From Clostridia bacterium (GTDB lineage Bacteria > Bacillota > Clostridia > Oscillospirales > Acutalibacteraceae), in NCBI GenBank assembly GCA_017416345.1, contig JAFQCR010000004.1:145475-209474 (forward strand): 64,000 nucleotides of DNA. The letters are read 5' to 3'. The translations under genes and the position numbers were made by a program. Position 1 is the first letter of the stretch. Each line of letters starts with the position of its first letter. The notes below the pieces were generated by a model. The model was not told the origin of the DNA, made no database searches, and saw nothing but the letters and a program-made list of their open reading frames with translations. This document shows positions 17,220 through 25,560 of this stretch, piece after piece.

Positions 17220-18890
17220 ATGGTCAGATGTCCGAAAAATGCCGTCAAGGGCTCGCCCGAGGCGGTGGTCTATGCCGATTTTTCCATAAGGGCGGACCGT
17301 TTTGTTTCGCAGATGCTGGCAGGCTATAAGGCCGCCGATTACCGTGATATAAAGGTCATTCACGACCCCGTGTGGGGTACCATGAAGTTTTACCCGTGGG
17401 AGCTGCAGATACTCGATTCACCGCTTATGCAAAGGCTGCGCAACGTAAATCAGCTCGGCCTTGCGGTGCTGACCTATCCTTCGGCGCACCATTCACGATT
17501 TGAGCACACCTTGGGTGTTACTGCGCTGGTCACTAAAATGGTGGACAGTATAAACGACGGCTTTCAGCCCGACGGTCAGGGTGACCGCCGCACCGTGCCG
17601 CAGAATGACCATTGGGAGCTTCGCCTTGCCGCTATTCTGCACGATGTTGGTCACAGCTTCTTTTCGCATTTGTCCGAAAGAATGTACGGTAACACCGAGG
17701 AATTTGAAAACCTTAAAGGCTCGTTTGAAATATTTTCCTCTGCCCAGCCGCACGAGATCTTGGCCTATGTTATAGTCAACACCCCGTCGTTCAAGGAATT
17801 TTTTGCGAGCTGTGTCGATTATCCCGAAAAAGTAGAGGTCGATACATTTTTTGACGACATCGGCCGAATGATCGTCGGTGCAGCGATCGACACCGTTTTT
17901 GAAGAAAACGGCACAAAGATAAAAAAACACTACCTTACCGAAATGATAAACGGACAGTTTGATGCCGATTCGCTGGATTATCTGCGACGTGACAGCTATA
18001 TCACGGGTCTGTCGCTGACCTACCACATCGACCGTTTTTTGTACAAGATAAAGATAGTTGAAATACCCGAACAGGTGAACGGTGAAACGGTGGTGGCCAA
18101 GCACCTCACGGTGCCTATTTCGGGCGTTTCCACCGTTGAGGAAATGATATTCGGCAAGCAGATGTTGACCAGATATATTTACCAGCATCAAAAGGTGCTG
18201 GCGGCCGATGCGCTGGTGTACGATGTTGTGAGCGGCTTAAGGCTCAACGGCAAGCTGCAGCATCCCTGCGATTTCCTTTATTACTGCGATGATGATATTT
18301 ATAAAATATACGACGAAAGCGGTGACCCGGATTTAAGGGTACCGGCCTTTAGTATGCCGATACATTCTGATTCAAGCAAAACCATTTCGGATGTTGTGCG
18401 GCAGATAAAATCAAGAACTTTGCCCAAAAAGGCGTTGGTCATAAATATGGGTAATCTTTTGGACGGTCTGACCTTGAACGAAGGCTTTGAATCGGTGAAA
18501 AATGCAATGTTCTCGGGGCATTTCCGTCAGGCCGTGCGTGACGAAGCGTGGAAAATATGCGAAAGGAACGGTCTTGACAAGCAAAAGGTCGACCTTTTTG
18601 ATATTTTCTACTCGGCTCCCAAGCCGTCTACCGCCAAGAACTACACCGATGTGCGGGTTGCGACCCACGACGGCCGACTTGTTGAGCTGTCGGAGGTAGC
18701 CGACCTTAACGACTGGGCGGATGAATTTTCGGGCAGAGCGTGGAACGCCTATGTGTTCACCTCAGCCGAGCTGCTGCCGGTCGTGAGCCTGGCGGCCAAA
18801 AACGTGCTTGAAAAAAGAGGCGTCTGCTTTAATAACGACCGCATCTTCCAAAACCTCAAGCACTCCCACCTGATCGAAGAACTGAAATAG
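17220..18890 (+). CDS. HD-domain phosphohydrolase (dNTPase-like)
   Basis: Cytoplasmic metal-dependent phosphohydrolase of 556 aa. The HD core is visible: SAHHSRFEHTLGV with the first metal histidine (about residues 88-100), ILHDVGHSFFSH with the HD pair and its following GHxxxSH (about 138-150), and FDADSLDYLRRDS with a later metal aspartate (about 245-255). This layout is that of YdhJ/SAMHD1-like HD proteins that hydrolyse dNTPs or related nucleotides; actual substrate unknown. ATG has GGAGGG 7 nt upstream. It is transcribed alone, divergent from the thiT transcript. Confidence 0.82.
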   Translation: MVRCPKNAVKGSPEAVVYADFSIRADRFVSQMLAGYKAADYRDIKVIHDPVWGTMKFYPWELQILDSPLMQRLRNVNQLGLAVLTYPSAHHSRFEHTLGVTALVTKMVDSINDGFQPDGQGDRRTVPQNDHWELRLAAILHDVGHSFFSHLSERMYGNTEEFENLKGSFEIFSSAQPHEILAYVIVNTPSFKEFFASCVDYPEKVEVDTFFDDIGRMIVGAAIDTVFEENGTKIKKHYLTEMINGQFDADSLDYLRRDSYITGLSLTYHIDRFLYKIKIVEIPEQVNGETVVAKHLTVPISGVSTVEEMIFGKQMLTRYIYQHQKVLAADALVYDVVSGLRLNGKLQHPCDFLYYCDDDIYKIYDESGDPDLRVPAFSMPIHSDSSKTISDVVRQIKSRTLPKKALVINMGNLLDGLTLNEGFESVKNAMFSGHFRQAVRDEAWKICERNGLDKQKVDLFDIFYSAPKPSTAKNYTDVRVATHDGRLVELSEVADLNDWADEFSGRAWNAYVFTSAELLPVVSLAAKNVLEKRGVCFNNDRIFQNLKHSHLIEELK

Positions 18891-18895
18891 ATTCG

Positions 18896-18933
18896 AAAGC
18901 CTTGAACACATGAAAAGTGTCCAAGGCTTTTTG
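18896..18933 (+). terminator. terminator after the HD gene
   Basis: Stem 18896-18909 with 18917-18930 (AAAGCCTTG...CAAGGCTTT, one internal mismatch) is followed by T residues. Confidence 0.8.
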
Positions 18934-18946
18934 TCTGATGCTTCGG

Positions 18947-19741
18947 TCAACTGCAGCCGTTGTTGCGGTAGGACTTTGGGGTGGTATGGGCAACCTCACG
19001 GAACACCTTGCCAAAGTAGCTGGGACTTTGAAAGCCGCACAGCTTGCCGATCTCCTCAACCGAATGAGAGGTGTTCAAAAGATACTGCTTGGCTTTGGCG
19101 ATGCGTATCTTCTTCAGTCGGTCAATAACGGTACCGAAGGCAATCTGCCGATACTGTTTGCAAAGCGTGTACTTGTTAAGCTTCATCGCCTTGGCTATGT
19201 CATCCAAAGACAGATCCTCGGCAAAATGCACCTCAAGGTATCGGTCAAGCTTTTCACCGAGTGGGGTCGACGGCGCAAAATGCGATGCCAGAAAGCCGGT
19301 AATAAAGGAGTAAAGCAACGCCGAGCGTGATATGACCGTGCTGTTGCCCGTGCTGTGGCGGTACAGCTCCCCGGCGGCGCTTTGCAGTCGGTCGTTGGCG
19401 GTGAAAAAGAAGAAATCACCCACGTTGTAGCTTTGAAGCAAGGCATCAAGCCCGTAAAACGTGATCCACATACTGCCGAAAATGCCGTCCTCTGCGGCTT
19501 TGTAGGAATGGGGGACCCCTGCATTAAAATACACGCCCTCACCCTTTGAAAGCGTTGCGGTTTTGCCGTTGACGGTAAAAATGCCGGCACCCTTGGTCAC
19601 CCATAAAAAATGGTGGCAACGAAAACCGTTTTTGCGCTCCATAAGCGGCTGATACGAAAACGACCCCACGCTGTCCAGCACCAGCGGCAGCCGTCCTGAA
19701 TGGAAATATTCGTCTATATTGCTCTTTATCTCAAAAAACAT
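18947..19741 (-). CDS. AraC family transcriptional regulator
   Basis: Regulator of 264 aa from ATG 19741, which has AAGGAT 7 nt upstream; a TTG two codons earlier is less well placed. N-terminal cupin-like sensor (FLWVTKGAGIFTVNGKTATLSKGEGVYFNAGVPH) and a C-terminal double helix-turn-helix (LSLDDIAKAMKLNKYTLCKQYRQ; VEEIGKLCGFQSPSYFGKVFREV ending TTPKSYR). It probably senses a sugar or glycoside. No obvious target gene is adjacent: the neighbours are an HD phosphohydrolase (convergent) and a small lipoprotein (divergent), so it may act elsewhere. Confidence 0.88.
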   Translation of the reverse strand: MFFEIKSNIDEYFHSGRLPLVLDSVGSFSYQPLMERKNGFRCHHFLWVTKGAGIFTVNGKTATLSKGEGVYFNAGVPHSYKAAEDGIFGSMWITFYGLDALLQSYNVGDFFFFTANDRLQSAAGELYRHSTGNSTVISRSALLYSFITGFLASHFAPSTPLGEKLDRYLEVHFAEDLSLDDIAKAMKLNKYTLCKQYRQIAFGTVIDRLKKIRIAKAKQYLLNTSHSVEEIGKLCGFQSPSYFGKVFREVAHTTPKSYRNNGCS

Positions 19742-19864
19742 AGCCAATATCCTTATATAAGAATGATTTGATTGACGGATTATTTTACCGTTAAGACAAT
19801 TTTGTTACAGTTATTATACATCAATACCGTCTGCGTGTAAACAGTTTTTTGCTGTAAATATTTA

Positions 19865-19893
19865 TTGCAAGCATACACGCTATATGTTATAAT
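19865..19893 (+). promoter_or_regulatory. promoter of the small lipoprotein gene
   Basis: TTGCAA (19865-19870), 17-bp spacer, TATAAT (19888-19893), 23 nt before the start codon. Confidence 0.75.
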
Positions 19894-19916
19894 TGATCTG
19901 ACAGGAGGTGTCGTTT

Positions 19917-20717
19917 ATGAAAAAGATTTTGGCTATTGTTTTTTGTGTGATTTGTTTTGTCGCATTTGCGGCTTGTGGGTCGCAGGCGGATACTCCGTCC
20001 AATACCTCAAGTGTTCAAGCGCCTGCGGTTGAAAAAACCGACAACGAGCAGGTCATAAAAGCATTCGAGGGCGAGTATTCCAAAGAGAAATTTAAAGAGG
20101 CGATAGAGGTTTACAAATACCATTGCAAACCGATCGAGGTAAACGACAAATGCTCGGTCGTATTTCGGGTCGATTTTGATATTAAATATTGCAGTGCTTC
20201 GCATCACACGGTCATTGAGAGCGATCCTGACCGTGAACTTGGTTTTTACGATTCGATGATTCCGTGCACAGTCACCGACGGTGTCGTGGCAGTTTATACC
20301 GGTAATTGGTACGGTAGCGACAGTAATCAAAGTGATGTTCAAAGCTTTTTGGTCAGAGTTGCCGATGAAAGCAAGGAAAATATACAGTATTACTACTTTA
20401 GGGTCAAGTATAACGAAAAGACCGAAAGCGAAAGATCTGAACCTGTCACCGTGCCCGACGGCTTCGATTACAGTCAATGGCAGATAAGGATCAATAATAG
20501 GCTTTATAAGGCAACCGACAAGGTTGGTGATATATATAACGACTTTTATGAGTCGCTCGCAACGATAATGGGAACGGTCAAAGAGGGCACCGAACCCGGA
20601 CTCAACGGCTTTACCAACTTTGGAGTGTGCGGCAATTCATATACATATAACAAAGACGGAGATGCCATCGTACTCACTCCGGATGGAGCATGGCGATTCT
20701 TTGAGGCTGCCGAATAA
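19917..20717 (+). CDS. uncharacterised lipoprotein
   Basis: Lipoprotein of 266 aa. ATG 19917 has AGGAGGTG upstream; the GTG at 19908 overlaps that site and is unlikely. The signal peptide ends with lipobox FAAC (Cys about 20), followed by a Ser/Thr/Pro-rich linker. The mature part (about 45-266) is acidic and mixed in secondary-structure character, with several Tyr-rich strands (YYYFRVKYNEKTES, GNSYTYNKDGD). I recognise no family and no catalytic motif. It is a single-gene unit with its own promoter. Confidence 0.75.
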   Translation: MKKILAIVFCVICFVAFAACGSQADTPSNTSSVQAPAVEKTDNEQVIKAFEGEYSKEKFKEAIEVYKYHCKPIEVNDKCSVVFRVDFDIKYCSASHHTVIESDPDRELGFYDSMIPCTVTDGVVAVYTGNWYGSDSNQSDVQSFLVRVADESKENIQYYYFRVKYNEKTESERSEPVTVPDGFDYSQWQIRINNRLYKATDKVGDIYNDFYESLATIMGTVKEGTEPGLNGFTNFGVCGNSYTYNKDGDAIVLTPDGAWRFFEAAE

Positions 20718-20754
20718 CATAAAAAAGGCTTCACACTTTTCGGTGTGAAGCCTT
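20718..20754 (-). terminator. terminator of prfC, shared with the convergent lipoprotein gene
   Basis: A 12-bp perfect stem AAGGCTTCACAC (20725-20736 with 20743-20754). On the minus strand it ends in a run of T; on the plus strand the T-tract is weak. Confidence 0.83.
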
Positions 20755-20759
20755 AATTC

Positions 20760-22367
20760 TTACTGCATATCTTCCTGCATCTGGCTGAATTCCTTCAGTA
20801 CAAGGCCGGGGTTTTTGTCCAGCGCCCAGTTTATCTCGTAATCGGCGGTGAACAAAAGCAGGTTTCTGCCCTTAACATCCTGCACCCATTTGGTGTTCTG
20901 CATAAGGTTCAGGGATTTTATATCAATATCGGTGTTTTCAATGAAACGCACAAGGCTGTGTGCGGTGTCCTGACGGCTGTATTTTACGCCGTATTCCGAC
21001 TCCATTCTGAACTGCAGAACGTCAAACTGAAGCATACCGACCACGCCGACGTAAACACGCTCCATACCGGAGTTGGGCAAGAAGAACATCTGAATAGCAC
21101 CCTCTTGCGCTATCTGGGTGATGCCCTTGGCAAACTGCTTGCGTTTTAAAGAGTCTATCTGCTCAACAATGGCAAAATGCTCGGGCGCAAAGGTGGGGAT
21201 GCCTGCGTATTCTATCTTCATTCCCTTTTCGCAGATGGTGTCACCGATGCTGAACACACCCGGGTCAAAAACGCCGATGATATCGCCTGCATAGGCTTCG
21301 TCAATAACCTCACGCTCTTCAGCCATCATCTGCTGAGGACGTGACAGCTTGATGGGTTTGTTCTGCTGAACGTGGAAATACTCGCTTGAACGCAGGAACT
21401 TACCCGAGCAGATACGCATAAATGCGATACGGTCACGGTGAGCCTTGTTCATGTTGGCCTGGATCTTGAAAACAAAGGCCGAAAAACGCTCGTCCGCAGG
21501 GTCAACAAAGGTGTCACCCGAACGGTATGCAAGCGGAGTGGTGGTCATTTTAAGGAAGTTTTCGAGGAACGGCTCGATACCGAAGTTGTTGAGTGCCGAA
21601 CCGAAGAAAACGGGGGTCAGCTCGCCGCAACGTACTTTCTCGAGGTCAAAGTCAAAGCTTGCACCGTCAAGCAGTTCGATCTGATCAACAAGGTCGGCAC
21701 GCTGATACTGTCCGATAAGCTCATCCAGCTTTTCGGTGTCTGTAATGTCGCACTTAATGGCCTCAAGACGGTTGGAACCGCTGTGGAACTCGGAAAAAGT
21801 GAGTATCTGCTGATTCTCACGGTCATAAACACCCTTGAAATCCTGTCCGCAACCGATGGGCCAGTTCATGGCATAGGTGCCGATGCCAAATTCCTTTTCC
21901 AGCTCATCCAACAGCTCAAACGGATCACGAGCCTCACGGTCAAGCTTGTTGATAAAGGTGAAAATGGGAATGTGACGCATTGCACAGACCTTGAAAAGCT
22001 TTCTGGTCTGCGGCTCGATACCCTTGGCGGCGTCAATAACCATAACAACGCTGTCGGCGGCGGTAAGTGTTCGGTAGGTGTCCTCCGAGAAGTCCTGGTG
22101 TCCGGGGGTGTCAAGAATATTGATGCAGTAGCCCTCATACTCAAACTGCAAAACCGACGAGGTTATCGAAATACCTCTCTTTTTCTCGATCTCCATCCAG
22201 TCGGAAACAGCGTGCTTGTCATTCTGCTTTCCCTTGACCGAGCCTGCCGACTGAATAGCTCTTCCGTAAAGCAAAAGCTTTTCGGTCAGAGTAGTTTTAC
22301 CTGCGTCGGGGTGGGAGATTATCGCAAAGGTGCGTCTACGCAAAATTTCTGATTTAATATCAGCCAT
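20760..22367 (-). CDS. prfC: peptide chain release factor 3 (RF3)
   Basis: Ribosome-associated GTPase of 535 aa that removes RF1/RF2 after peptide release. G-motifs: G1 SHPDAGKTTL, G3 DTPGHQDF, G4 NKLD. These are followed by the RF3-specific middle (FFGSALNNFGIEPFLENF) and the C-terminal region (VGVVGMLQFDVLQFRMESEYGV). I chose ATG 22367 (MADIKSEI) with AGAGG 7 nt upstream over an earlier start that would add 15 unusual residues. Single gene with its own terminator. Confidence 0.95.
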   Translation of the reverse strand: MADIKSEILRRRTFAIISHPDAGKTTLTEKLLLYGRAIQSAGSVKGKQNDKHAVSDWMEIEKKRGISITSSVLQFEYEGYCINILDTPGHQDFSEDTYRTLTAADSVVMVIDAAKGIEPQTRKLFKVCAMRHIPIFTFINKLDREARDPFELLDELEKEFGIGTYAMNWPIGCGQDFKGVYDRENQQILTFSEFHSGSNRLEAIKCDITDTEKLDELIGQYQRADLVDQIELLDGASFDFDLEKVRCGELTPVFFGSALNNFGIEPFLENFLKMTTTPLAYRSGDTFVDPADERFSAFVFKIQANMNKAHRDRIAFMRICSGKFLRSSEYFHVQQNKPIKLSRPQQMMAEEREVIDEAYAGDIIGVFDPGVFSIGDTICEKGMKIEYAGIPTFAPEHFAIVEQIDSLKRKQFAKGITQIAQEGAIQMFFLPNSGMERVYVGVVGMLQFDVLQFRMESEYGVKYSRQDTAHSLVRFIENTDIDIKSLNLMQNTKWVQDVKGRNLLLFTADYEINWALDKNPGLVLKEFSQMQEDMQ

Positions 22368-22466
22368 TGTTATACCTCTTCTCAAAATAGAGTATAAAAT
22401 CATTGTAACCAATATATGTTACCATAAAATAATAATTTTTACAAGAGGAAAGTTGAATTGCCCGCC

Positions 22467-22875
22467 GCAAGACGGCTTTGCGGAACGGATAAATCCGTTC
22501 CCTACAATAGTCTTACAGATATAAAGTAGGGGCTGGCGCCCTCGACAGCCCGCCGCAAGTCGGCACTATCGTATCATTTGCGGTCCATTGTGACGGTGTA
22601 CACCTCATCCGTCAGGCTTCGCCTGCCACCTTCCCCTTGAGGGGAAGGCTAAAAGAACCAAAGGCTTATTGTAGGGGCGATTCACGAATCGCCCGCACCC
22701 TCTCACCCGACAGTCGTCGGGAGCTTATGCCTTGGGGAGAGCCTTTCAAGGTAGGGGCGCACCTTAAGTGTGCGCCCGTCGCAAGACGGCTTTGCGGAAC
22801 GGATAAATCCGTTCCCTACAATAGGTTTACAGATATAAAGTAGGGGCTGGCGCCCTCGACAGCCCGCTGCAAGTC
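22467..22875. repeat. dispersed palindromic repeats including a 95-bp direct duplication
   Basis: The gap holds units of several families: GGAACGGATAAATCCGTTCC, GTAGGGGCTGGCGCCCTCG, CCTTCCCCTTGAGGGGAAGG, GTAGGGGCGATTCACGAATC and GTAGGGGCGCACC...TGTGCGCCC. Positions 22467-22561 and 22781-22875 are the same 95-nt block with three differences by eye. No gene is supported in 22368-23005. Confidence 0.85.
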
Positions 22876-22880
22876 TTTGT

Positions 22881-22945
22881 TAGCTAAATTATGCTTCGCA
22901 TAGCTAAATTGTGCTTTGCACAGCTAAATTATGCTTCGCATAGCT
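22881..22945. repeat. 20-bp tandem repeat, three copies plus a partial
   Basis: Unit TAGCTAAATTATGCTTCGCA at 22881-22900, 22901-22920 (two changes that keep its small hairpin paired: GTGCTTTGCAC) and 22921-22940, then TAGCT. Compensating changes in the ATGCTTCGCAT hairpin suggest RNA- or DNA-structure constraint. Confidence 0.85.
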
Positions 22946-23005
22946 GAAAACACTTGCATACCGACAAAAAATGGTGTAAAATTTGTGGATAGGGCAGGTG
23001 AGGAT

Positions 23006-23434
23006 ATGAACTTTATTGAAACCGATGACCATAACGGTCTTATATGCTTTTACCGTGAAAACGGGCTTGAGGTGTCAGACGACCTTGTGCGTGATGACGG
23101 TGCGGTCTTCAGCATAAAATGCGTTGAGAACGGCAAGATCATCTCGGCGGCGACTTTGTCACGGCGGTTTGAGGTCTTTATCCTCGATTACGTTGCCGTT
23201 GACCCCCAATACCGCAAAAAAGGCCTGGGTGAAAGCGCTGTGGCCGAAATCATTTCAAAAGCCAAACAGCTTGGTGCCGAAAAGGTTTACATAACATCCA
23301 AAAGCCCCACGTTTTTCAAAAAGATCGGCTTTTTGGAGGGTGCCCCAAAGGGCGTTGACATGAATGCCGACTGCGTGGGCTGTCCGCAGTTTAACAACGG
23401 TTGTACCAAACTTCCAATGTATATCAAAATCTAA
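23006..23434 (+). CDS. GNAT family N-acetyltransferase with Cys-rich tail
   Basis: Acetyltransferase-fold protein of 142 aa. Acetyl-CoA binding motif A is VDPQYRKKGLGESAVAEII (about residues 71-90), followed by VYITSKSPTFFKKIGF. The C-terminus carries DCVGCPQFNNGC (CX2CX6C), which could bind a metal or an Fe-S cluster. I chose ATG 23006 with GGTGAGG upstream; an upstream frame starts inside the tandem repeats and is not credible. Ten nt separate it from the radical SAM gene, so the two are likely co-transcribed and functionally linked. Substrate unknown. Confidence 0.8.
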   Translation: MNFIETDDHNGLICFYRENGLEVSDDLVRDDGAVFSIKCVENGKIISAATLSRRFEVFILDYVAVDPQYRKKGLGESAVAEIISKAKQLGAEKVYITSKSPTFFKKIGFLEGAPKGVDMNADCVGCPQFNNGCTKLPMYIKI

Positions 23435-23444
23435 CGGAGATATT

Positions 23445-24503
23445 ATGACAAGAGAGAAATTCTTAAAACTTAAAGCAGGACTTTTGTGCCACGGTGCGGC
23501 ATTGTCCGAAAGCGCTCGTGAATCAATGATGCGTGAGCGCCCCAAGCTTTTCAAAAAAGGCTTTATTGATGCCGTCAATATGAACATCGGCGGCTCTAAC
23601 ATCTGTGTCAGCATTGCCGAAAACTTTGCCGAAAGCTCGGAGCTGTTGCTCGATAAGGACACCGACGGCTATTATATAATGTTTGACGGTGAGCGTGCCG
23701 ACGTGCGGTTTTTCGTTGAGCTTCCCAAAACGGGGACGGTGGTGGACGACCTTGCTACGCTTCACGCTGACGGTTGCATCAACATCTGGCCGAGCACCAA
23801 CTGCTGTTACGACACACCCGAGCTGAAATGCAAGTTCTGTTCACTCTTGCCCGAAACGCAGAAGCCTATCGACCCCGAGGTGCTGTGTGTCGGCCTCAAA
23901 AAGCTGTTGGCCGAGTATAAGGGCACCCTCAATTTCAGCGGTGCTACCTACAAAAGCCCCGACATTATGGTGGAATATTGGTGCGAGCTGTGCCGAAGGA
24001 TACGTGAGTTTTCGGATTGCCCCATTGCGGTCGAGTTTGCACCGCCCAAAAACCTTGATCTTATTGATAAACTGAAGGAAAGCGGCGCGACGGTTGCCAT
24101 AATGAACATTGAGATCGTAGGCAAAGAGCTTCGACGTGAGATATGCCCCGGCAAATCGGGCATACCGCTTGAGCATTACCACAAGGCGATGGAAAGGGCA
24201 GTCAAGGTGTTTGGCTACGGTAAGGTGTCCAGCGTTATGATAGGCGGCATCCAGCCGTGGGAGGACATAAAAGAAGAATGTGAGACCCTTTGCAAAATGG
24301 GAGTTTTCCCAACCATTATGCCGTTCCGTCCGCTTGACGACTGTACCTATTCCTTCAACAAGGCTTGTGACGTTGACGAGCTTATCGAAGTATCCGAGTA
24401 TTTGGGCGAATTGTTGCGCAAATATAAATTAGCACCGGAGTGTCAGCCCGGCTGTACCGCCTGCGGCGGCTGCTCGATAGAGAATGATTGTTATATAAAG
24501 TAA
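23445..24503 (+). CDS. radical SAM protein with non-canonical cluster motif
   Basis: Probable radical S-adenosylmethionine enzyme of 352 aa. The cluster motif is NCCYDTPELKCKFCS, that is CX7CX2C (or CX8CX2C if the first Cys is used) in place of CX3CX2C, at about residues 113-127. Further barrel strands are plausible (TLNFSGATY, AVEFAPP, ATVAIMNIEIVG, VSSVMIGGIQPWED). A C-terminal cysteine cluster CQPGCTACGGCSIENDC (about 331-347) may hold an auxiliary Fe-S centre. ATG 23445 follows GGAGA. It is paired with the Cys-tailed GNAT upstream. The product is unknown; a cofactor- or peptide-modifying enzyme is a guess. Confidence 0.75.
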   Translation: MTREKFLKLKAGLLCHGAALSESARESMMRERPKLFKKGFIDAVNMNIGGSNICVSIAENFAESSELLLDKDTDGYYIMFDGERADVRFFVELPKTGTVVDDLATLHADGCINIWPSTNCCYDTPELKCKFCSLLPETQKPIDPEVLCVGLKKLLAEYKGTLNFSGATYKSPDIMVEYWCELCRRIREFSDCPIAVEFAPPKNLDLIDKLKESGATVAIMNIEIVGKELRREICPGKSGIPLEHYHKAMERAVKVFGYGKVSSVMIGGIQPWEDIKEECETLCKMGVFPTIMPFRPLDDCTYSFNKACDVDELIEVSEYLGELLRKYKLAPECQPGCTACGGCSIENDCYIK

Positions 24504-24571
24504 AAAGGACTTAAATAAATCGGTCAAAAAACGCCATATCCCCATGGCTGAACTTAAGCAGGAGCGTTATT

Positions 24572-24994
24572 ATGAAGGATAAATCAAAATTTCTTAAAAT
24601 AATCAAATATGTCGGTGTTTTGCTCTTAATGTATATTTGTGCGCCGGTCGGGCTTATATGCTACGGAGCAGGTGCCACAATTGATATTATGATCGTGATA
24701 TTGGCAGTCGTCTTTGCTTATGTGGGATATATTGCAACACATAAAATTTTGGAGTTGTTGTTTTTATATGCTAATCTTTTGTTATCGGTCTATATAGGGT
24801 CGTCTTTTTCGACAAAACTTTATTACGAAAGGGTAAGTTCTGATGATATGACCCTGATTGTAGGAAGGGTATTTATGTATATTGCTCTTGCTGTTACTGT
24901 TCTGGCTGTTTTGATATTTGCGATGGTTAGAGTGGTTAAAAATAAGCGTGGTGAAATACAAAAGATTGATACGGATGACGGTTCCGTGTGCTGA
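24572..24994 (+). CDS. small membrane protein, four predicted helices
   Basis: 140-aa hydrophobic protein with about four membrane segments (roughly residues 10-30, 33-55, 60-82, 93-118) and short basic ends. The ATG has CAGGAG 8 nt upstream. I recognise no family. Its base composition is more AT-rich than its neighbours, with ATA and TTA/TTG codons frequent, which may mark a transferred or poorly constrained gene. It lies between the radical SAM gene and a repeat-filled gap, with no obvious partner. Confidence 0.65.
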   Translation: MKDKSKFLKIIKYVGVLLLMYICAPVGLICYGAGATIDIMIVILAVVFAYVGYIATHKILELLFLYANLLLSVYIGSSFSTKLYYERVSSDDMTLIVGRVFMYIALAVTVLAVLIFAMVRVVKNKRGEIQKIDTDDGSVC

Positions 24995-25009
24995 AAAATT
25001 AAGTCCTTA

Positions 25010-25440
25010 TTAAACGGGCGAACACATAGGTTCGCTCCTACAAAGATGATAGATTATTAAAAATGTAGGGTGGGGCTTGCTCCCACCAAGGGCGATTCGT
25101 GAATCGCCCCTACGGTTTGCCTTCCCCAGCGGGGAAGGTGGCATTGCGAAGCAATGACGGATGAGGAGAACACCGTCACAAAAGACTTCAAACGATACAA
25201 TATAGCAGGCTTACGGCGGGCGAACAGGAAAGCCCCTACGACAGATCAACCCTTTCTTTTTACCGTAGGGGCGTTCTGTGAACGCCCGCAGAACCTTCCT
25301 CATCAGAGGAAGGTGTCACAGCAGGTGACGGAAGGAGAGATCAGTCAGTTTACATCGGGCTGTCGAAGGCGCCAGCCCCTACATTATGTCTATAGATTTG
25401 ATTGTAGGGAATGGATTTATCCATTCCGTAAAATAAAAAA
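25010..25440. repeat. cluster of dispersed palindromic repeats
   Basis: Units seen: GGGCGATTCGTGAATCGCCC (25089 onward), CCTTCCCC-AGC-GGGGAAGG, GTGGCATTGCGAAGCAATGAC, GTAGGGGCGTTCTGTGAACG, GGGCTGTCGAAGGCGCCAGC and GTAGGGAATGGATTTATCCA. All recur elsewhere in the window. No gene is supported in 24995-25560. Confidence 0.8.
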
Positions 25441-25458
25441 CGAAATTTTCCGGAAATA

Positions 25459-25487
25459 TTGACTTTTTTATATTATGGTGGTAAAAT
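25459..25487 (+). promoter_or_regulatory. promoter of ilvE
   Basis: TTGACT (25459-25464), 17-bp spacer, TAAAAT (25482-25487). The roughly 65-nt leader has a small hairpin (ACGGC...GCCGT, 25512-25539) just before AGGAGG. No T-box or attenuator features were seen. Confidence 0.7.
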
Positions 25488-25560
25488 TTAATGTAATAAT
25501 TTTGATTTGCGACGGCAAGGGGAGAAGCTCTACCGCCGTGTACCATAGGAGGTTAAATTT

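Noticed and set aside
22881-22945. Possible CRISPR array
   Set aside because: Repeats are head-to-tail with no spacers and no cas genes nearby.
25154-25462. 102-codon frame in the gap before ilvE
   Set aside because: Made entirely of dispersed palindromic repeat units, which also give similar false frames at 22637-22843 and 39388-39618.
25488-25560. Possible T-box or leucine attenuator before ilvE
   Set aside because: The leader is only about 65 nt, with no T-box sequence, specifier loop or terminator/antiterminator pair; only a small hairpin is present.
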